The position numbers and the translations under genes are program-made. Positions 53,886 through 63,110 of a DNA stretch of 64,000 bases are shown here, one piece after another (the stretch's first letter is position 1; each line of letters begins with the position of its first letter). The notes under the pieces were generated by a model. It was not told where the DNA came from. It did no database searches and worked only from the letters and a program-made list of their open reading frames with translations. The stretch covers positions 2,574,001-2,638,000 of the forward strand of contig NZ_WKFH01000003.1 of assembly GCF_014884385.1 (NCBI RefSeq), given 5' to 3'. Source of the DNA: Phycobacter azelaicus. GTDB lineage: Bacteria > Pseudomonadota > Alphaproteobacteria > Rhodobacterales > Rhodobacteraceae.

Positions 53886-54562
53886 CCGCAGATCCCGCGC
53901 AGGTCGGCGTCCTTCCAGGGCAGGTAGACATCGCTTTGACGGCGCTTGGGCAGATCCGAGACCGGCATCACCTCTTTCAGCATGGCATGCAGCCGCTTGG
54001 TGCGCGCGCCCTGCGGCGCCAATGCGCGGCAGCAGACGTATTCCTCGACAATGGCGCCTTGCTGTTCGTAGCCGTAGCTGAGGAAATCGGGACTTTGATC
54101 CAATTCGAACAGATAGGGATCGGGGTTGCCGCTGTGCTCGGCGGCGGCGAGCAGCGGCGTATAGCCGGTACGCGTGCGGTTCTGCCATTGCCAGACATGG
54201 GTCATCTCATGGGCCAGCAGCATCGCCTCCACCAGATAGAGCCGCTCCGGGTAGGCGGGCAGGTAATCCTCTGTGTACCAGTCGCTGATGAACAGGATCC
54301 GGTTGAAGACGGTCATCGCCGCCGGGGAGGAGGTGACGCGTCCTTCCTTCACCGGCGGCAGGATGCGTTCGCGGCAGGCGATACGCGGGCGCGCTTTGCG
54401 ATAAAAGGTGCGGGTCGGAACCGGGGCGCCATCCACGATGCGCACTTTCTCCATCTGCACATCTTCCCCGTGGATATCCGACAGGAAGGCGCGTTCCTGC
54501 GGGGTCAATTCGCGCCCGCAGGAGGTGAGGATCAGGGCAATCAGGACAAGGCGCAGGATCAT
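53882..54562 (-). CDS. HExxH putative metallopeptidase-like lipoprotein
   Basis: A 226-residue protein with a lipoprotein signal (L-T-S-C, Cys15) and a zinc motif H-E-M-T-H (118-122) in a helix, followed by Q-Q-G-A-I-V-E-E-Y near residue 168 that could supply the third ligand. This is the gluzincin-like arrangement, although the protein is short and resembles no named peptidase. Cysteines at 63 and 177-178 may pair. Periplasmic location is expected; activity is a hypothesis. Confidence 0.7.
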   Translation of the reverse strand: MILRLVLIALILTSCGRELTPQERAFLSDIHGEDVQMEKVRIVDGAPVPTRTFYRKARPRIACRERILPPVKEGRVTSSPAAMTVFNRILFISDWYTEDYLPAYPERLYLVEAMLLAHEMTHVWQWQNRTRTGYTPLLAAAEHSGNPDPYLFELDQSPDFLSYGYEQQGAIVEEYVCCRALAPQGARTKRLHAMLKEVMPVSDLPKRRQSDVYLPWKDADLRGICG

Positions 54563-54603
54563 GGCATCACGCTAGCGCAGCAGGCGCGGGCTGCATAGCG
54601 GTG

Positions 54604-55008
54604 TTACGCGGCATAGAAACTTGCGGTGGCGGTGGCGACCAGCTTGCCGCTGTCCTCTTCGCTCATCTCGGCGCGGGCAAAGACCAGCGATTTCCCGGCC
54701 CGCACCACCATGGCGCGGCAGAGGATCGCGCTGCCCACACCGGGGCGCAGGAATTGCGTGTGCAGATCCGTTGTCGCCAGCGCCCGCACGGCTCCGTTGT
54801 GGGCAAAGGCCGCCAGCACCATCGAGGTATCGGCCAGCGCCGCCAAGGCTTGGCCTGAGACGATGCCGCCCATGCGCGCAAGGTTCGGTGTCAGCGGCAT
54901 GCGCAGGGTTGTTTCCTCTGGGCTTGCCTCGGTCACGGTCAGATCCAGCGCCTGCACCCAATCGGCAAAGCCTTCGGCCAGAACGGACTGCAAATCCTGT
55001 GGGGTCAT
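54604..55008 (-). CDS. PaaI-type hotdog thioesterase
   Basis: A 134-residue hotdog-fold protein with the family core N-L-A-R-M-G-G-I-V-S-G-Q-A-L-A-A-L-A-D near residues 40-58 and T-D-L-H-T-Q-F-L-R-P-G near residue 78. Members hydrolyse acyl-CoA thioesters, often phenylacetyl-CoA derivatives. GGGAGAC precedes the ATG at 55008; the longer open frame upstream runs into the repeat element and is not coding. Confidence 0.87.
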   Translation of the reverse strand: MTPQDLQSVLAEGFADWVQALDLTVTEASPEETTLRMPLTPNLARMGGIVSGQALAALADTSMVLAAFAHNGAVRALATTDLHTQFLRPGVGSAILCRAMVVRAGKSLVFARAEMSEEDSGKLVATATASFYAA

Positions 55009-55145
55009 GGACGTCTCCCTGTTTTGGGCGAGGTTAGCGGTAGGTAGAGGCAATGGAAACGGGCAATTGTGACCTGCGTGAAACACCTGCTTCAAGACGC
55101 ACGGTTTGCAAGGTGGCCTCTTGGGTCGTGAGGCGTTAGCCGCAC

Positions 55146-55233
55146 GGCCCGCGCCTGACCTTCCCGTCATGCCGGAGGCATGCTTTCAGCATGACGAAGG
55201 TGCTTCACGCCTTCCCAAGGTCAGGCGCGGGCC
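55146..55233. repeat. Nested palindromic element
   Basis: GGCCCGCGCCTGACCTT (55146-55162) and AAGGTCAGGCGCGGGCC (55217-55233) are a perfect 17-bp inverted repeat 54 bp apart. Between them CGTCATGC (55165-55172) and GCATGACG (55189-55196) are a second, perfect 8-bp pair. The right arm runs into the 3' end of the HrgA-like gene. It looks like a REP or miniature inverted-repeat element. Confidence 0.7.
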
Positions 55234-56182
55234 TTCTGTCCAGGTCGTGATGCCATACCGAGCTAAGGTGATCGCCAGTTTGATAGAATTGACGGATTAG
55301 TCGAATATAATCTTTAAAGTCTTTGTTTTGCTGAACTATTCTGTTTACTGTTCCCCAATCGACGTCAGTCCTTGCTCTAGCAGGCAGGAGTATTTCGCTG
55401 GACGAAAAGTCTTCTGGGTCAAACTTAATGACTCCGATTCCGTGTAGTCCGGAGAGAAGGCGTAACTCGCTAAGCGTATCACCGCCATGAAACTCTACAG
55501 CCACTAAATATCCAAAGTTGGCCCAAGAAGAGTTGCTAACAGTTTGAAAGAATGCCTCGCGAAGGTTACTTCCATTGATCTTCAGTTTAAGTTCAAATGA
55601 CCAAAGGTTGGTTTTCTTGTCGGAGTACTCTTTGGCGCAATCAATGACCTCTCTGTCCCATGCCCGACTTAGATCTTCCATGCCAACTAAGTCCGGAAAT
55701 AGCCACTTGTTTCCAGACATCCCCCTGTTGTTGCATGATTTACGCTCGTCTATTCGCTTGCTTAGAACGCTTAGCTCATCTCTGAGGTACCTTCGGAAAA
55801 GTGGGTAGAGATCATGCTCACTCAACGCACTGTTCGCGTTGGAACTCGGGCTATCTGACGGATTTAGGAGGTTGCCTGAAACCTCTTCTTCTTCAGTTTT
55901 TGAAGAGTAGAAGTATTTTCGAGGTCTGCCTTCGGTCGTCCTTACACCGTGCCTTTTTTCCAATCGCGAACGCTGTGCCCCAATTTCCGCCACAATCTGT
56001 TGAAGCATTGCTTCTGGAGTATTCAATGGGACTTTTCTGGCGTTGCTAGACAAACGCTTTTTCTCGGTTTCGTCTGGGTAAGTGCGCACAATCCAATGAG
56101 CAATTTCCCTTGCTGTAAAACGCTCTTCTGGATTTTCCTTAAGAAATTGAGGAACAAACTTTGTAATACTAAAGTTGCTCAT
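55205..56182 (-). CDS. HrgA-like protein with winged-helix and PD-(D/E)xK signature
   Basis: A 325-residue protein of the HrgA/COG2958 type. Residues 1-90 look like a HARE/winged-helix region (F-T-A-R-E-I-A-H-W-I), then a low-complexity linker, then a domain with P-D-L-V-G (Pro163-Asp164) and F-E-L-K-L-K (Glu197-x-Lys199), the PD-(D/E)xK nuclease pattern. The family is known beside restriction systems. Base composition is clearly AT-richer than its neighbours, a sign of transfer. It begins 9 bp after the parE stop with GAGGGGG. Its last about 20 residues come from the palindromic element. Confidence 0.7.
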   Translation of the reverse strand: MSNFSITKFVPQFLKENPEERFTAREIAHWIVRTYPDETEKKRLSSNARKVPLNTPEAMLQQIVAEIGAQRSRLEKRHGVRTTEGRPRKYFYSSKTEEEEVSGNLLNPSDSPSSNANSALSEHDLYPLFRRYLRDELSVLSKRIDERKSCNNRGMSGNKWLFPDLVGMEDLSRAWDREVIDCAKEYSDKKTNLWSFELKLKINGSNLREAFFQTVSNSSWANFGYLVAVEFHGGDTLSELRLLSGLHGIGVIKFDPEDFSSSEILLPARARTDVDWGTVNRIVQQNKDFKDYIRLIRQFYQTGDHLSSVWHHDLDRRPAPDLGKA

Positions 56183-56191
56183 TTTGCCCCC

Positions 56192-58150
56192 TCAAACATC
56201 CAGCTCCTCCACGAACTTCGCGTTCTCCTGAATATACTGGAACCGCAGTTCGGGTTTCTTACCCATCAGACGCTCGACCAGGTCGCCGGTCTCGCCCGGT
56301 TCGTCCTCGTCAATCGTCACCCGGATCAGCTTGCGGGTCTTGGGGTCCATGGTAGTTTCTTTCAGGTCCTTCGCATCCATTTCGCCCAGACCCTTGAAGC
56401 GGCTCACGTCAATCTTGCCCTTGCCGCCGAGGCCCTTTTCCAGCCAGGCATCGCGCTCTGCCTCGTCAAGGCAATAGACCCGTTTTGCCCCTTGGGTCAG
56501 GCGGAACAGGGGCGGGCAGGCGAGGTACAGGTGGCCGCCATCGATCAGCGGGCGCATCTGGGTGAAGAAGAAGGTCATCAAGAGCGAGGCGATATGCGCG
56601 CCGTCCACATCCGCATCGGTCATGATGATGATCTTGTCATAGCGCAGATCATCGAGGTTGAACTTGGTGCCAAGGCCAACCCCCAGCGCCTCGCACAGAT
56701 CGCTGATCTCCTGGTTTGATCCCAGCTTGTTCGACGCCGCGCCAAGGACGTTCAGGATCTTGCCCTTGAGCGGTAGCAGCGCCTGATATTCGCGGTTGCG
56801 CGCGCCCTTGCCCGATCCACCGGCCGAGTCGCCCTCCACGATGAACAGCTCGGTGCCTGTGCGGTCTTTGGAGGTACAATCGGTCAGCTTGCCCGGCAGG
56901 CGCAGCTTCTTGGTGGCGCTTTTGCGCTGGGTTTCCTTCTCCTGCTTGCGGCGCAGGCGTTCTTCGGCGCGGAGAACAAGGAAATCAAGAATGGCGCCTG
57001 CGGATTTTGTGTCGGCGGCCAGCCAGTTGTCGAAATGGTCGCGGACCGAGTTTTCCACCATGCGGTTGGCGGCCTCGGTCGAGAGGCGATCCTTGGTCTG
57101 CCCCACAAAGGCCGGATCGGCGATGAAGCAGGACACCAGCGCGCAGCCCCCGGTCAACAGATCATCGCGGGAAATCTGGCCTGCCTTCTTGTTGCCGACC
57201 AGCTCACCATAGGCCTTGATGCCCTTCAGGATCGCGGCCCAGAACCCAGCGACATGGGTGCCGCCCTCGGGCGTGGGAACGGTGTTACAGTAGCTTTGGA
57301 TGAAGCCGTCGCGGGTGGGGGTCCAGTTGATCGCCCATTCCACATAGCCCGGCTCGCCGAATTTCTCACGGAACTCGACCTTGCCCGCAAAGGGCGCATC
57401 GGCATAGGTGGTGGCCTTGCCCAGCACCTCGGACAGGTAGTCCTTCAGGCCGCCGGGGAAGTGGAATGTGGCCTCCTGCGGGGTTTCGCCGTCATCAATC
57501 GCGGATTTCCAGCGGATCTCAACCCCTGAGAACAGATAGGCCTTGGAGCGCACAAGGGTGAACAGGCGCTTGGGCTTGAAACGGTGGTGCCCAAAGATCT
57601 CTTCATCCGCGTGGAAGGTCACCGATGTGCCGCGGCGGTTGGGGGCCGCGCCGACCTTTTCGACCGGCCCCTGCGGGATGCCGCGCGAGAACCGTTGTTC
57701 GAACAGCTCTTTGTTCTTGGCGACTTGAACCACCATCGAATCCGACAGGGCGTTCACAACGGACGAACCAACCCCATGCAGACCGCCCGAGGTCTGGTAG
57801 GCCTTGCCGGAGAATTTGCCGCCTGCGTGCAGGGTACACAGAATGACTTCGAGTGCGGATTTATCCGGGAACTTGGGGTGTGGGTCGATCGGAATGCCGC
57901 GTCCGTTGTCGCGGATGGTGACCGAGTAGTCTTCGTGCAGCTCCACCTCGATCCGATTGGCATGGCCAGCGACCGCCTCGTCCATGGAGTTGTCGAGGAT
58001 CTCGGCGACCATGTGATGCAGCGCGCGTTCGTCCGTGCCGCCGATATACATGCCGGGGCGCTGACGGACGGGTTCCAGCCCCTCCAGCACCTCGATCGAG
58101 GAGGCGTCATAGGTTTCGGCGTCAGGCGTGCTCAGAAGATCGTTGGCCAT
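56192..58150 (-). CDS. parE: DNA topoisomerase IV subunit B
   Basis: A 652-residue type IIA topoisomerase ATPase subunit. The GHKL ATP site shows E-I-L-D-N-S-M-D-E-A and D-N-G-R-G-I-P; the TOPRIM domain has E-G-D-S-A-G-G-S-G-K-G-A-R and D-x-D-x-D metal residues (M-T-D-A-D-V-D-G). It pairs with ParC, encoded elsewhere, to decatenate chromosomes. Length and ParE-like R-N-R-E-Y-Q-A-L-L-P-L-K-G separate it from GyrB. Confidence 0.95.
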   Translation of the reverse strand: MANDLLSTPDAETYDASSIEVLEGLEPVRQRPGMYIGGTDERALHHMVAEILDNSMDEAVAGHANRIEVELHEDYSVTIRDNGRGIPIDPHPKFPDKSALEVILCTLHAGGKFSGKAYQTSGGLHGVGSSVVNALSDSMVVQVAKNKELFEQRFSRGIPQGPVEKVGAAPNRRGTSVTFHADEEIFGHHRFKPKRLFTLVRSKAYLFSGVEIRWKSAIDDGETPQEATFHFPGGLKDYLSEVLGKATTYADAPFAGKVEFREKFGEPGYVEWAINWTPTRDGFIQSYCNTVPTPEGGTHVAGFWAAILKGIKAYGELVGNKKAGQISRDDLLTGGCALVSCFIADPAFVGQTKDRLSTEAANRMVENSVRDHFDNWLAADTKSAGAILDFLVLRAEERLRRKQEKETQRKSATKKLRLPGKLTDCTSKDRTGTELFIVEGDSAGGSGKGARNREYQALLPLKGKILNVLGAASNKLGSNQEISDLCEALGVGLGTKFNLDDLRYDKIIIMTDADVDGAHIASLLMTFFFTQMRPLIDGGHLYLACPPLFRLTQGAKRVYCLDEAERDAWLEKGLGGKGKIDVSRFKGLGEMDAKDLKETTMDPKTRKLIRVTIDEDEPGETGDLVERLMGKKPELRFQYIQENAKFVEELDV

Positions 58151-58295
58151 CTTTGTCGGGCTGCTCTTGGTTGCTTTTGGTTAAGGGGCATTATGGCAGG
58201 TGTCAGCGCCGCGGGGAAGAGGGGGAGAGGTCTTGTGGATAAGCCTGCGCCGATGTGCCATGTAGTCTGCAACAGGCGATGGGAGAGGCGCGCGA

Positions 58296-59711
58296 ATGAC
58301 AAAAGGGAACGATCTGGATCCACAGGATTGGGCGGCTTTCCGGGCCGCGGCGCATCGCATGCTGGAGGCCTCGCTCGATCAGCTTCAGGAGGTTCGGGAT
58401 CGTCCCTGGCAGCCTGTGCCGGATGATCTGCCGGAGCGATACCTGATCGGGCAGGGTGGTGATCTGGTTGGCCGTATCGAGCGGGATGTGCTGCCTCACC
58501 ACGGCGGCAATATCCATCCGCGCTTCTGGGGCTGGGTGCAGGGCTCCGGGCTGGCCTCTGATCTGATCGCGGGCATGGCGGGCGCTGTGATCAACGCAAA
58601 TGTTGGCGGGCGGGATCATGGTGCGGTCTACATGGAGCGCGCGGTGATCGACTGGACCCGAGGCAAGATGGGCATGCCCGAAGGAGCGAGTGGTGTTCTG
58701 ACCACGGGGACCTCGCAGGCGACGGTGATCGCCTTTCAGGCAGCGCGAGTGCGGGCGCTGCCTGATGTGCGCAAGACCGGGCAGGGGGCTGTGCAGCTGA
58801 CGGCCTATGCCGGTGTGGGGGTGCATAATGCGACCCGCAAGGCGTTGGAGTTGATCGGTGTCGGGGCCGACAACCTGCGTCAAGTGCCGCTGATTAACGG
58901 GCAGATGGATGCGGAGGCACTGTCCCGGATGATCGCGGCTGACCGGGCTTCGGGGGGCGTGCCTTTCCTGTTGGTGGGAACTGCGGGGTCTGTTGATCTG
59001 GGTCTCTTTGATGACCTGAATGCGCTTGCGGATCTCGCTGCAGATCACGGACTGTGGCTGCATGTGGATGGGGCCTTTGGCGCCTGGACGCGGATCGCGG
59101 ATGACCCTTGGCGGGCCTTGAGTGACGGGATCAATCGCGCCGACAGTATCGCGCTTGATTTCCATAAATGGATGTATGTGGGCTATGACTGTGGCCTTGT
59201 TCTGATCGCGGATGAGGCAGCGCACCGCGCCGCCTTTGCCGCGCGCCCGGCCTATCTGGAAGGGGCCGAAAGCGGCCTTGCCGGGGGCGATCCCTGGTAT
59301 TGCGACTATGGGATTGACCTCTCGCGTGGCAATCGCGCGCTCAAGGTCTGGTGCGCGCTGGAGGCCTACGGGGAGGCGGCCTTTGCCGCAGCGATCACGG
59401 GCAATTGCGCACTTGCCCGCGTCATGGGGGAGGAGGTTCAGAGACATCCCAATATGGCCCTTGGCGCTGATGTGGTCTCAAATATCTGCGTTTTCACAGC
59501 GCGTGTAGACCTTTTGCCAGAAGAACAATCGCAGCTAAACAGCCGGATTGCACGACGGTTGCAGGAAACCGGCGAGGCGGTGTTTTCCACTACGCGCGTG
59601 GGTGCCGTGACGATGTTGCGGGCCGCCATAACCAACCATCGCACGCGACAGGAAGACATTGTTGCGGCCGTCGATGCGGTGGCCCGGATGGCTGCCCTGC
59701 CGTCAATTTGA
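58296..59711 (+). CDS. PLP-dependent decarboxylase (aromatic amino acid decarboxylase-like)
   Basis: A 471-residue fold-type I PLP enzyme of the group II decarboxylase family. The Schiff-base lysine is Lys291 in D-F-H-K-W-M; the cofactor aspartate lies in H-V-D-G-A-F-G-A-W near residue 258. The substrate (aromatic or other L-amino acid) cannot be predicted. A GAGG site precedes the ATG. Divergent from parE. Confidence 0.87.
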   Translation: MTKGNDLDPQDWAAFRAAAHRMLEASLDQLQEVRDRPWQPVPDDLPERYLIGQGGDLVGRIERDVLPHHGGNIHPRFWGWVQGSGLASDLIAGMAGAVINANVGGRDHGAVYMERAVIDWTRGKMGMPEGASGVLTTGTSQATVIAFQAARVRALPDVRKTGQGAVQLTAYAGVGVHNATRKALELIGVGADNLRQVPLINGQMDAEALSRMIAADRASGGVPFLLVGTAGSVDLGLFDDLNALADLAADHGLWLHVDGAFGAWTRIADDPWRALSDGINRADSIALDFHKWMYVGYDCGLVLIADEAAHRAAFAARPAYLEGAESGLAGGDPWYCDYGIDLSRGNRALKVWCALEAYGEAAFAAAITGNCALARVMGEEVQRHPNMALGADVVSNICVFTARVDLLPEEQSQLNSRIARRLQETGEAVFSTTRVGAVTMLRAAITNHRTRQEDIVAAVDAVARMAALPSI

Positions 59712-59786
59712 TCTGATCTGGAGCCGAAGGCTCTGGCGCTGGCGGGGATCCTGTTTAAGCTGCGTCGAAACCATGGGAGGACATAC

Positions 59787-60395
59787 ATGGCCTGGATCGA
59801 AACCATTCCTTTTGCCGAAGCCACCGGCAAGCTCAAGAAGCTCTATGATCGCGTCACCGGCCCGGACGGCAATGTCGACAACATCATGATGGTCCACAGC
59901 CTGCGTCCACATTCCATGGAGGGCCATATGGCGATCTACAAGAACGTACTGCACCACACCGGCAATGCAGTGCCAAAGTGGTTCCTGGAGGTGTTGGGGG
60001 TCTGGGTCTCTTCGCTGAACGACTGCGCCTATTGTGTCGAGCATCATTTCGCCGGGCTGCAGCGTTTGCTGGGTGATGAGGCGCGCGGGCTTGAGATAAG
60101 AGCGGCCATCGAGGCGCGCGATCCTGATGCCGCTCCGCTCGATGCGGCGCAGAAGGTGGCGATGGCCTATGCCCGGAAGCTTACACTGGTGCCAGCCGGT
60201 GTGGAGCAAGCCGATGTGCAGGCCCTGCGTAATGCCGGTTTCGATGATGGCGAGATCCTCGAGATAAACCAGGTCACAGCCTATTTCTCCTACGCCAACC
60301 GAACGGTCCTAGGGCTTGGCTGCTCCACGAAGGGAGATATCCTGGGGCTCAGTCCTAACAACTCAGAAGATCCTGAGGATTGGGGGCACAGGTAA
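59787..60395 (+). CDS. Peroxidase-related AhpD-like protein (carboxymuconolactone decarboxylase fold)
   Basis: A 202-residue helical protein with the active-site pattern C-A-Y-C-x-x-H-H (Cys80, Cys83, His87) of AhpD-like alkylhydroperoxidases. The longer N-terminal W-I-E-T-I-P region matches the peroxidase-related subgroup (TIGR01926). It probably reduces peroxides in the cytosol; its reductant is unknown. GGAGG precedes the ATG. Converges on the hydrolase gene. Confidence 0.87.
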   Translation: MAWIETIPFAEATGKLKKLYDRVTGPDGNVDNIMMVHSLRPHSMEGHMAIYKNVLHHTGNAVPKWFLEVLGVWVSSLNDCAYCVEHHFAGLQRLLGDEARGLEIRAAIEARDPDAAPLDAAQKVAMAYARKLTLVPAGVEQADVQALRNAGFDDGEILEINQVTAYFSYANRTVLGLGCSTKGDILGLSPNNSEDPEDWGHR

Positions 60396-60419
60396 AGACC
60401 CGCTGCCGGTGGGCGTCCC

Positions 60420-61298
60420 TCACACCGTTTGAGCCGTCCAGCGCAAGATGACTTCTGCCAGTGCCTGCGGCTTTTGATGATGCAGCCAGTGATCGCATCC
60501 CTGGATCTCGGTGCGGGTCAGCTGTGGTGCAAACTCTTCCAGCCCTTCGGTTGCTTCCAGCAGAAGGGCCGTGTCATTTGCGCCCCAAACCAGCAGGTGC
60601 GGTTGTGGCACATGCAACCGCTGGAGCGGCAGGTCCGGCATCGGGATCGGCGCGCCCGGAGCCGCGATCTGCAGGGGCGATGCGCGATACCAATTCACCA
60701 TGCCGCGCAGCCGACCCGGGCGGGACCATTCGGCCTGATACCGGGCCAGCCGATCCCCCCTGAGCCAGCCCAGATCCATGTTTGTGGAAAACAGGGCGCG
60801 CAGGCCCGCGAACTCATCTTTCTTCAGGCCCGCTTCGCTGCCCTCTTCGCGAAGTGCAAGAATATACTGAGAGGCCGCCGCTTGAGCGCCGCCCGACGCC
60901 AATGCGCGTTGAAACGGCACCGGATGCACTCCGTTTGCGATGATCAGCCGAGAGACCAATTCCGGACGGAACATCGCCAGCCCATAGGCCACCGCCGCGC
61001 CCCAATCGTGGCCCAGTACGGTCACGGGCGCCTTGCTTTCGGCGATAAGGGCCGCCATGTCGGCCACAAGTTTCGAGGCAGCGTAGTCGCCCACCTTCGG
61101 CGGCGCCCAGCTTTGGCCGTAGCCCCGCTGGTCGGGTGCAATGCAATGGAAATGATCACACAAGTGCTTTGCCAATTCTTCCCAGGCGCCGCCATATTCG
61201 GGAAATCCGTGTAGCATGAGCAAGGGCGGCAGGGCAGGATCTCCCCAGCGCCTGATGAAGAACGGCTTGCCGTTCAGCGTGATAAAACCGGCCTGCAT
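60420..61298 (-). CDS. Alpha/beta hydrolase with aspartate nucleophile (epoxide hydrolase-like)
   Basis: A 292-residue alpha/beta-fold enzyme: oxyanion segment H-G-F-P-E (30-34), D-Q-R-G-Y-G (56-61), nucleophile elbow G-H-D-W-G with Asp98, and a C-terminal G-C-D-H-W-L with the catalytic histidine. An aspartate nucleophile followed by tryptophan points to epoxide hydrolase or haloacid-type dehalogenation rather than esterase activity. GGAGGAACG precedes the ATG at 61298; the frame upstream is open by chance. Confidence 0.85.
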   Translation of the reverse strand: MQAGFITLNGKPFFIRRWGDPALPPLLMLHGFPEYGGAWEELAKHLCDHFHCIAPDQRGYGQSWAPPKVGDYAASKLVADMAALIAESKAPVTVLGHDWGAAVAYGLAMFRPELVSRLIIANGVHPVPFQRALASGGAQAAASQYILALREEGSEAGLKKDEFAGLRALFSTNMDLGWLRGDRLARYQAEWSRPGRLRGMVNWYRASPLQIAAPGAPIPMPDLPLQRLHVPQPHLLVWGANDTALLLEATEGLEEFAPQLTRTEIQGCDHWLHHQKPQALAEVILRWTAQTV

Positions 61299-61460
61299 GC
61301 TGCGTTCCTCCCTGCTTTGCTCCATGCTGTTCATGCTGTTGTTTGCAGGCAAGTGCTTCGCAGCGTCACTTGGGGATATCGGCCGAGCTTGATACAGGTC
61401 AGCGCGGCAGGGCGGGAAACCTGATACCCTACTTTTCAGTTTTTCTGATTGGAGTAGCCC

Positions 61461-62390
61461 ATGTCGACATCCGCCCCCGAGCCTCAAGCGACCATCAACG
61501 GACAGCACAGCCCCGCGGCAGGGACCGCACCCAAAACGCCTGGCCCAGAAGAGATTCGGCGTGCCTTTGAAAGCGGGAAGTACCCCTATGCCCGCAAAAT
61601 GGCCCGTAAAGCTTATGAAGCAGAGAAAGCCAAGCTGCAGGCGGAGCTCCTGAAGGTGCAGCACTGGGCACTTGAGACGGGCGAGAAGTTCGTGATGTTG
61701 TTCGAAGGGCGCGACGCGGCGGGCAAAGGCGGGACGATCAAGCGCTTTACCGAGCACCTGAACCCAAGGCATGCGCGTGTGGTGGCTTTGAACAAGCCAA
61801 CAGACGAAGAACGCGGCCAGTGGTACTTTCAGCGCTATTTACAGCACCTGCCCACCAGTGGTGAGATCGTGCTTTATGACCGCTCCTGGTACAACCGCGC
61901 CGGGGTGGAGCGGGTAATGGGATTTTGCGAGCCCAGCGAATACCTGGAATTCATGCGCCAGACACCGGATCTGGAGCAGATGCTGGTGCGCTCGGGTATC
62001 CGGCTCTACAAATACTGGTTCTCGGTGACGCAGGATGAGCAACTGGCTCGTTTCAAATCGCGTGAGACAGATCCGCTGAAGCAGTGGAAGCTCTCGCCGA
62101 TCGATAAGGCGTCACTGGACAAATGGGATGACTACACCGAGGCCAAGGAGGCGATGTTTTTCTACACTGACACGGCCGATGCACCTTGGACGGTGGTGAA
62201 GTCAAATTGCAAGAAACGTGCCCGCCTGAACTGCATGCGGCATTTCCTGAGCACGCTGGACTATCCTGGCAAAGACCTTGAGATCGCGAAGGAGCCGGAT
62301 CCACTGATCATCGGTCAGGCCCATCATGTGATCCATCGCTCGGATCATATCCTCGGCAAAGCCCTGCACCCGGATGCCCGCGTGCGCTGA
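61461..62390 (+). CDS. ppk2: Polyphosphate kinase 2
   Basis: A 309-residue PPK2 kinase. Walker A G-R-D-A-A-G-K-G-G-T (83-92) and Walker B/lid D-R-S-W-Y-N-R-A-G-V-E (140-150) are intact; the N-terminal 30 residues are a flexible proline/alanine-rich extension. PPK2 enzymes use polyphosphate to phosphorylate nucleoside diphosphates (or monophosphates). Length with a single domain fits class I. Ppx at 44-45 kb handles the reverse fate of the polymer. Confidence 0.94.
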   Translation: MSTSAPEPQATINGQHSPAAGTAPKTPGPEEIRRAFESGKYPYARKMARKAYEAEKAKLQAELLKVQHWALETGEKFVMLFEGRDAAGKGGTIKRFTEHLNPRHARVVALNKPTDEERGQWYFQRYLQHLPTSGEIVLYDRSWYNRAGVERVMGFCEPSEYLEFMRQTPDLEQMLVRSGIRLYKYWFSVTQDEQLARFKSRETDPLKQWKLSPIDKASLDKWDDYTEAKEAMFFYTDTADAPWTVVKSNCKKRARLNCMRHFLSTLDYPGKDLEIAKEPDPLIIGQAHHVIHRSDHILGKALHPDARVR

Positions 62391-62464
62391 CTTTCGCCGT
62401 CTGGACACGGTAGACACCGGCCGCGCACTTGCCGCGCGGCACGAGTGGGGCTACACCCTTTTTC

Positions 62465-63109
62465 ATGATGAACCGCATTGCCTTCCTGGCAGGGCTTGCC
62501 CTTTTGGCCGGTGCGCCTGTGAATGTGCAGGCGCATCCGCATGTGTTCGTCGATACCGGTCTGGCACTCAGCATTGATGCGCAGGGGCGGCTTGAAGCTG
62601 TCGAGGTTACTTGGGCCTATGATGATTTCTACTCGCTCCTTGTGTTCGAGGATCTGGGCCTTGATAATGATATGGACGGGCTGCTGAACACCGCGGAGTT
62701 GGGATTGCTCAAGGGCTTCGATCTCAACTGGGTGGTCGGCTTTGAGGGTGATATCTACCTGCGCCGTGGCGATACTCCGATCTCCCTGCTTCCTCCCGAG
62801 CATATCTCGACCGAGGTTGTCGACGGGCGGATCATCACGCGCCACCGTCGACCGCTGGCGGGTCCAGTCAGCGCGGATGGTGTGGTGATCAAGGCCTATG
62901 ATCCGACCTACTATACGGCCTACACCGTCAATCAAGGCGTGACTGCCGGAGGCGGCTGCGATGTCGACATCACCCCGCCGGACCTTGACCGGGCCTACAC
63001 CCTGGTGGAAGAGCTGCTTTATGCCATGCCTGCTGATCAGGCCGAAGAGGCCTATCCCGAGGTCGGCGCCGCCTTTGCCGATACGGTCCATGTGATCTGC
63101 GGGAGCTGA
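62465..63109 (+). CDS. Exported DUF1007 protein
   Basis: A 214-residue protein with a signal peptide (about 1-23, ending V-Q-A) and the hallmark H-P-H-V-F-V at the mature N-terminus, a probable metal-binding start, as in DUF1007 (COG3683) proteins that accompany NicO transporters. One base separates it from the NicO gene, so they work together, presumably as a periplasmic metal-binding partner. Two adjacent ATGs (62465, 62468) are possible starts; the ribosome site is weak. Confidence 0.88.
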   Translation: MMNRIAFLAGLALLAGAPVNVQAHPHVFVDTGLALSIDAQGRLEAVEVTWAYDDFYSLLVFEDLGLDNDMDGLLNTAELGLLKGFDLNWVVGFEGDIYLRRGDTPISLLPPEHISTEVVDGRIITRHRRPLAGPVSADGVVIKAYDPTYYTAYTVNQGVTAGGGCDVDITPPDLDRAYTLVEELLYAMPADQAEEAYPEVGAAFADTVHVICGS

Positions 63110-63110
63110 G

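Noticed and set aside
55009..55170. N-terminal extension of the PaaI-type thioesterase
   Set aside because: Extends into the palindromic element, whereas the ATG at 55008 has a good ribosome site and the normal family start.
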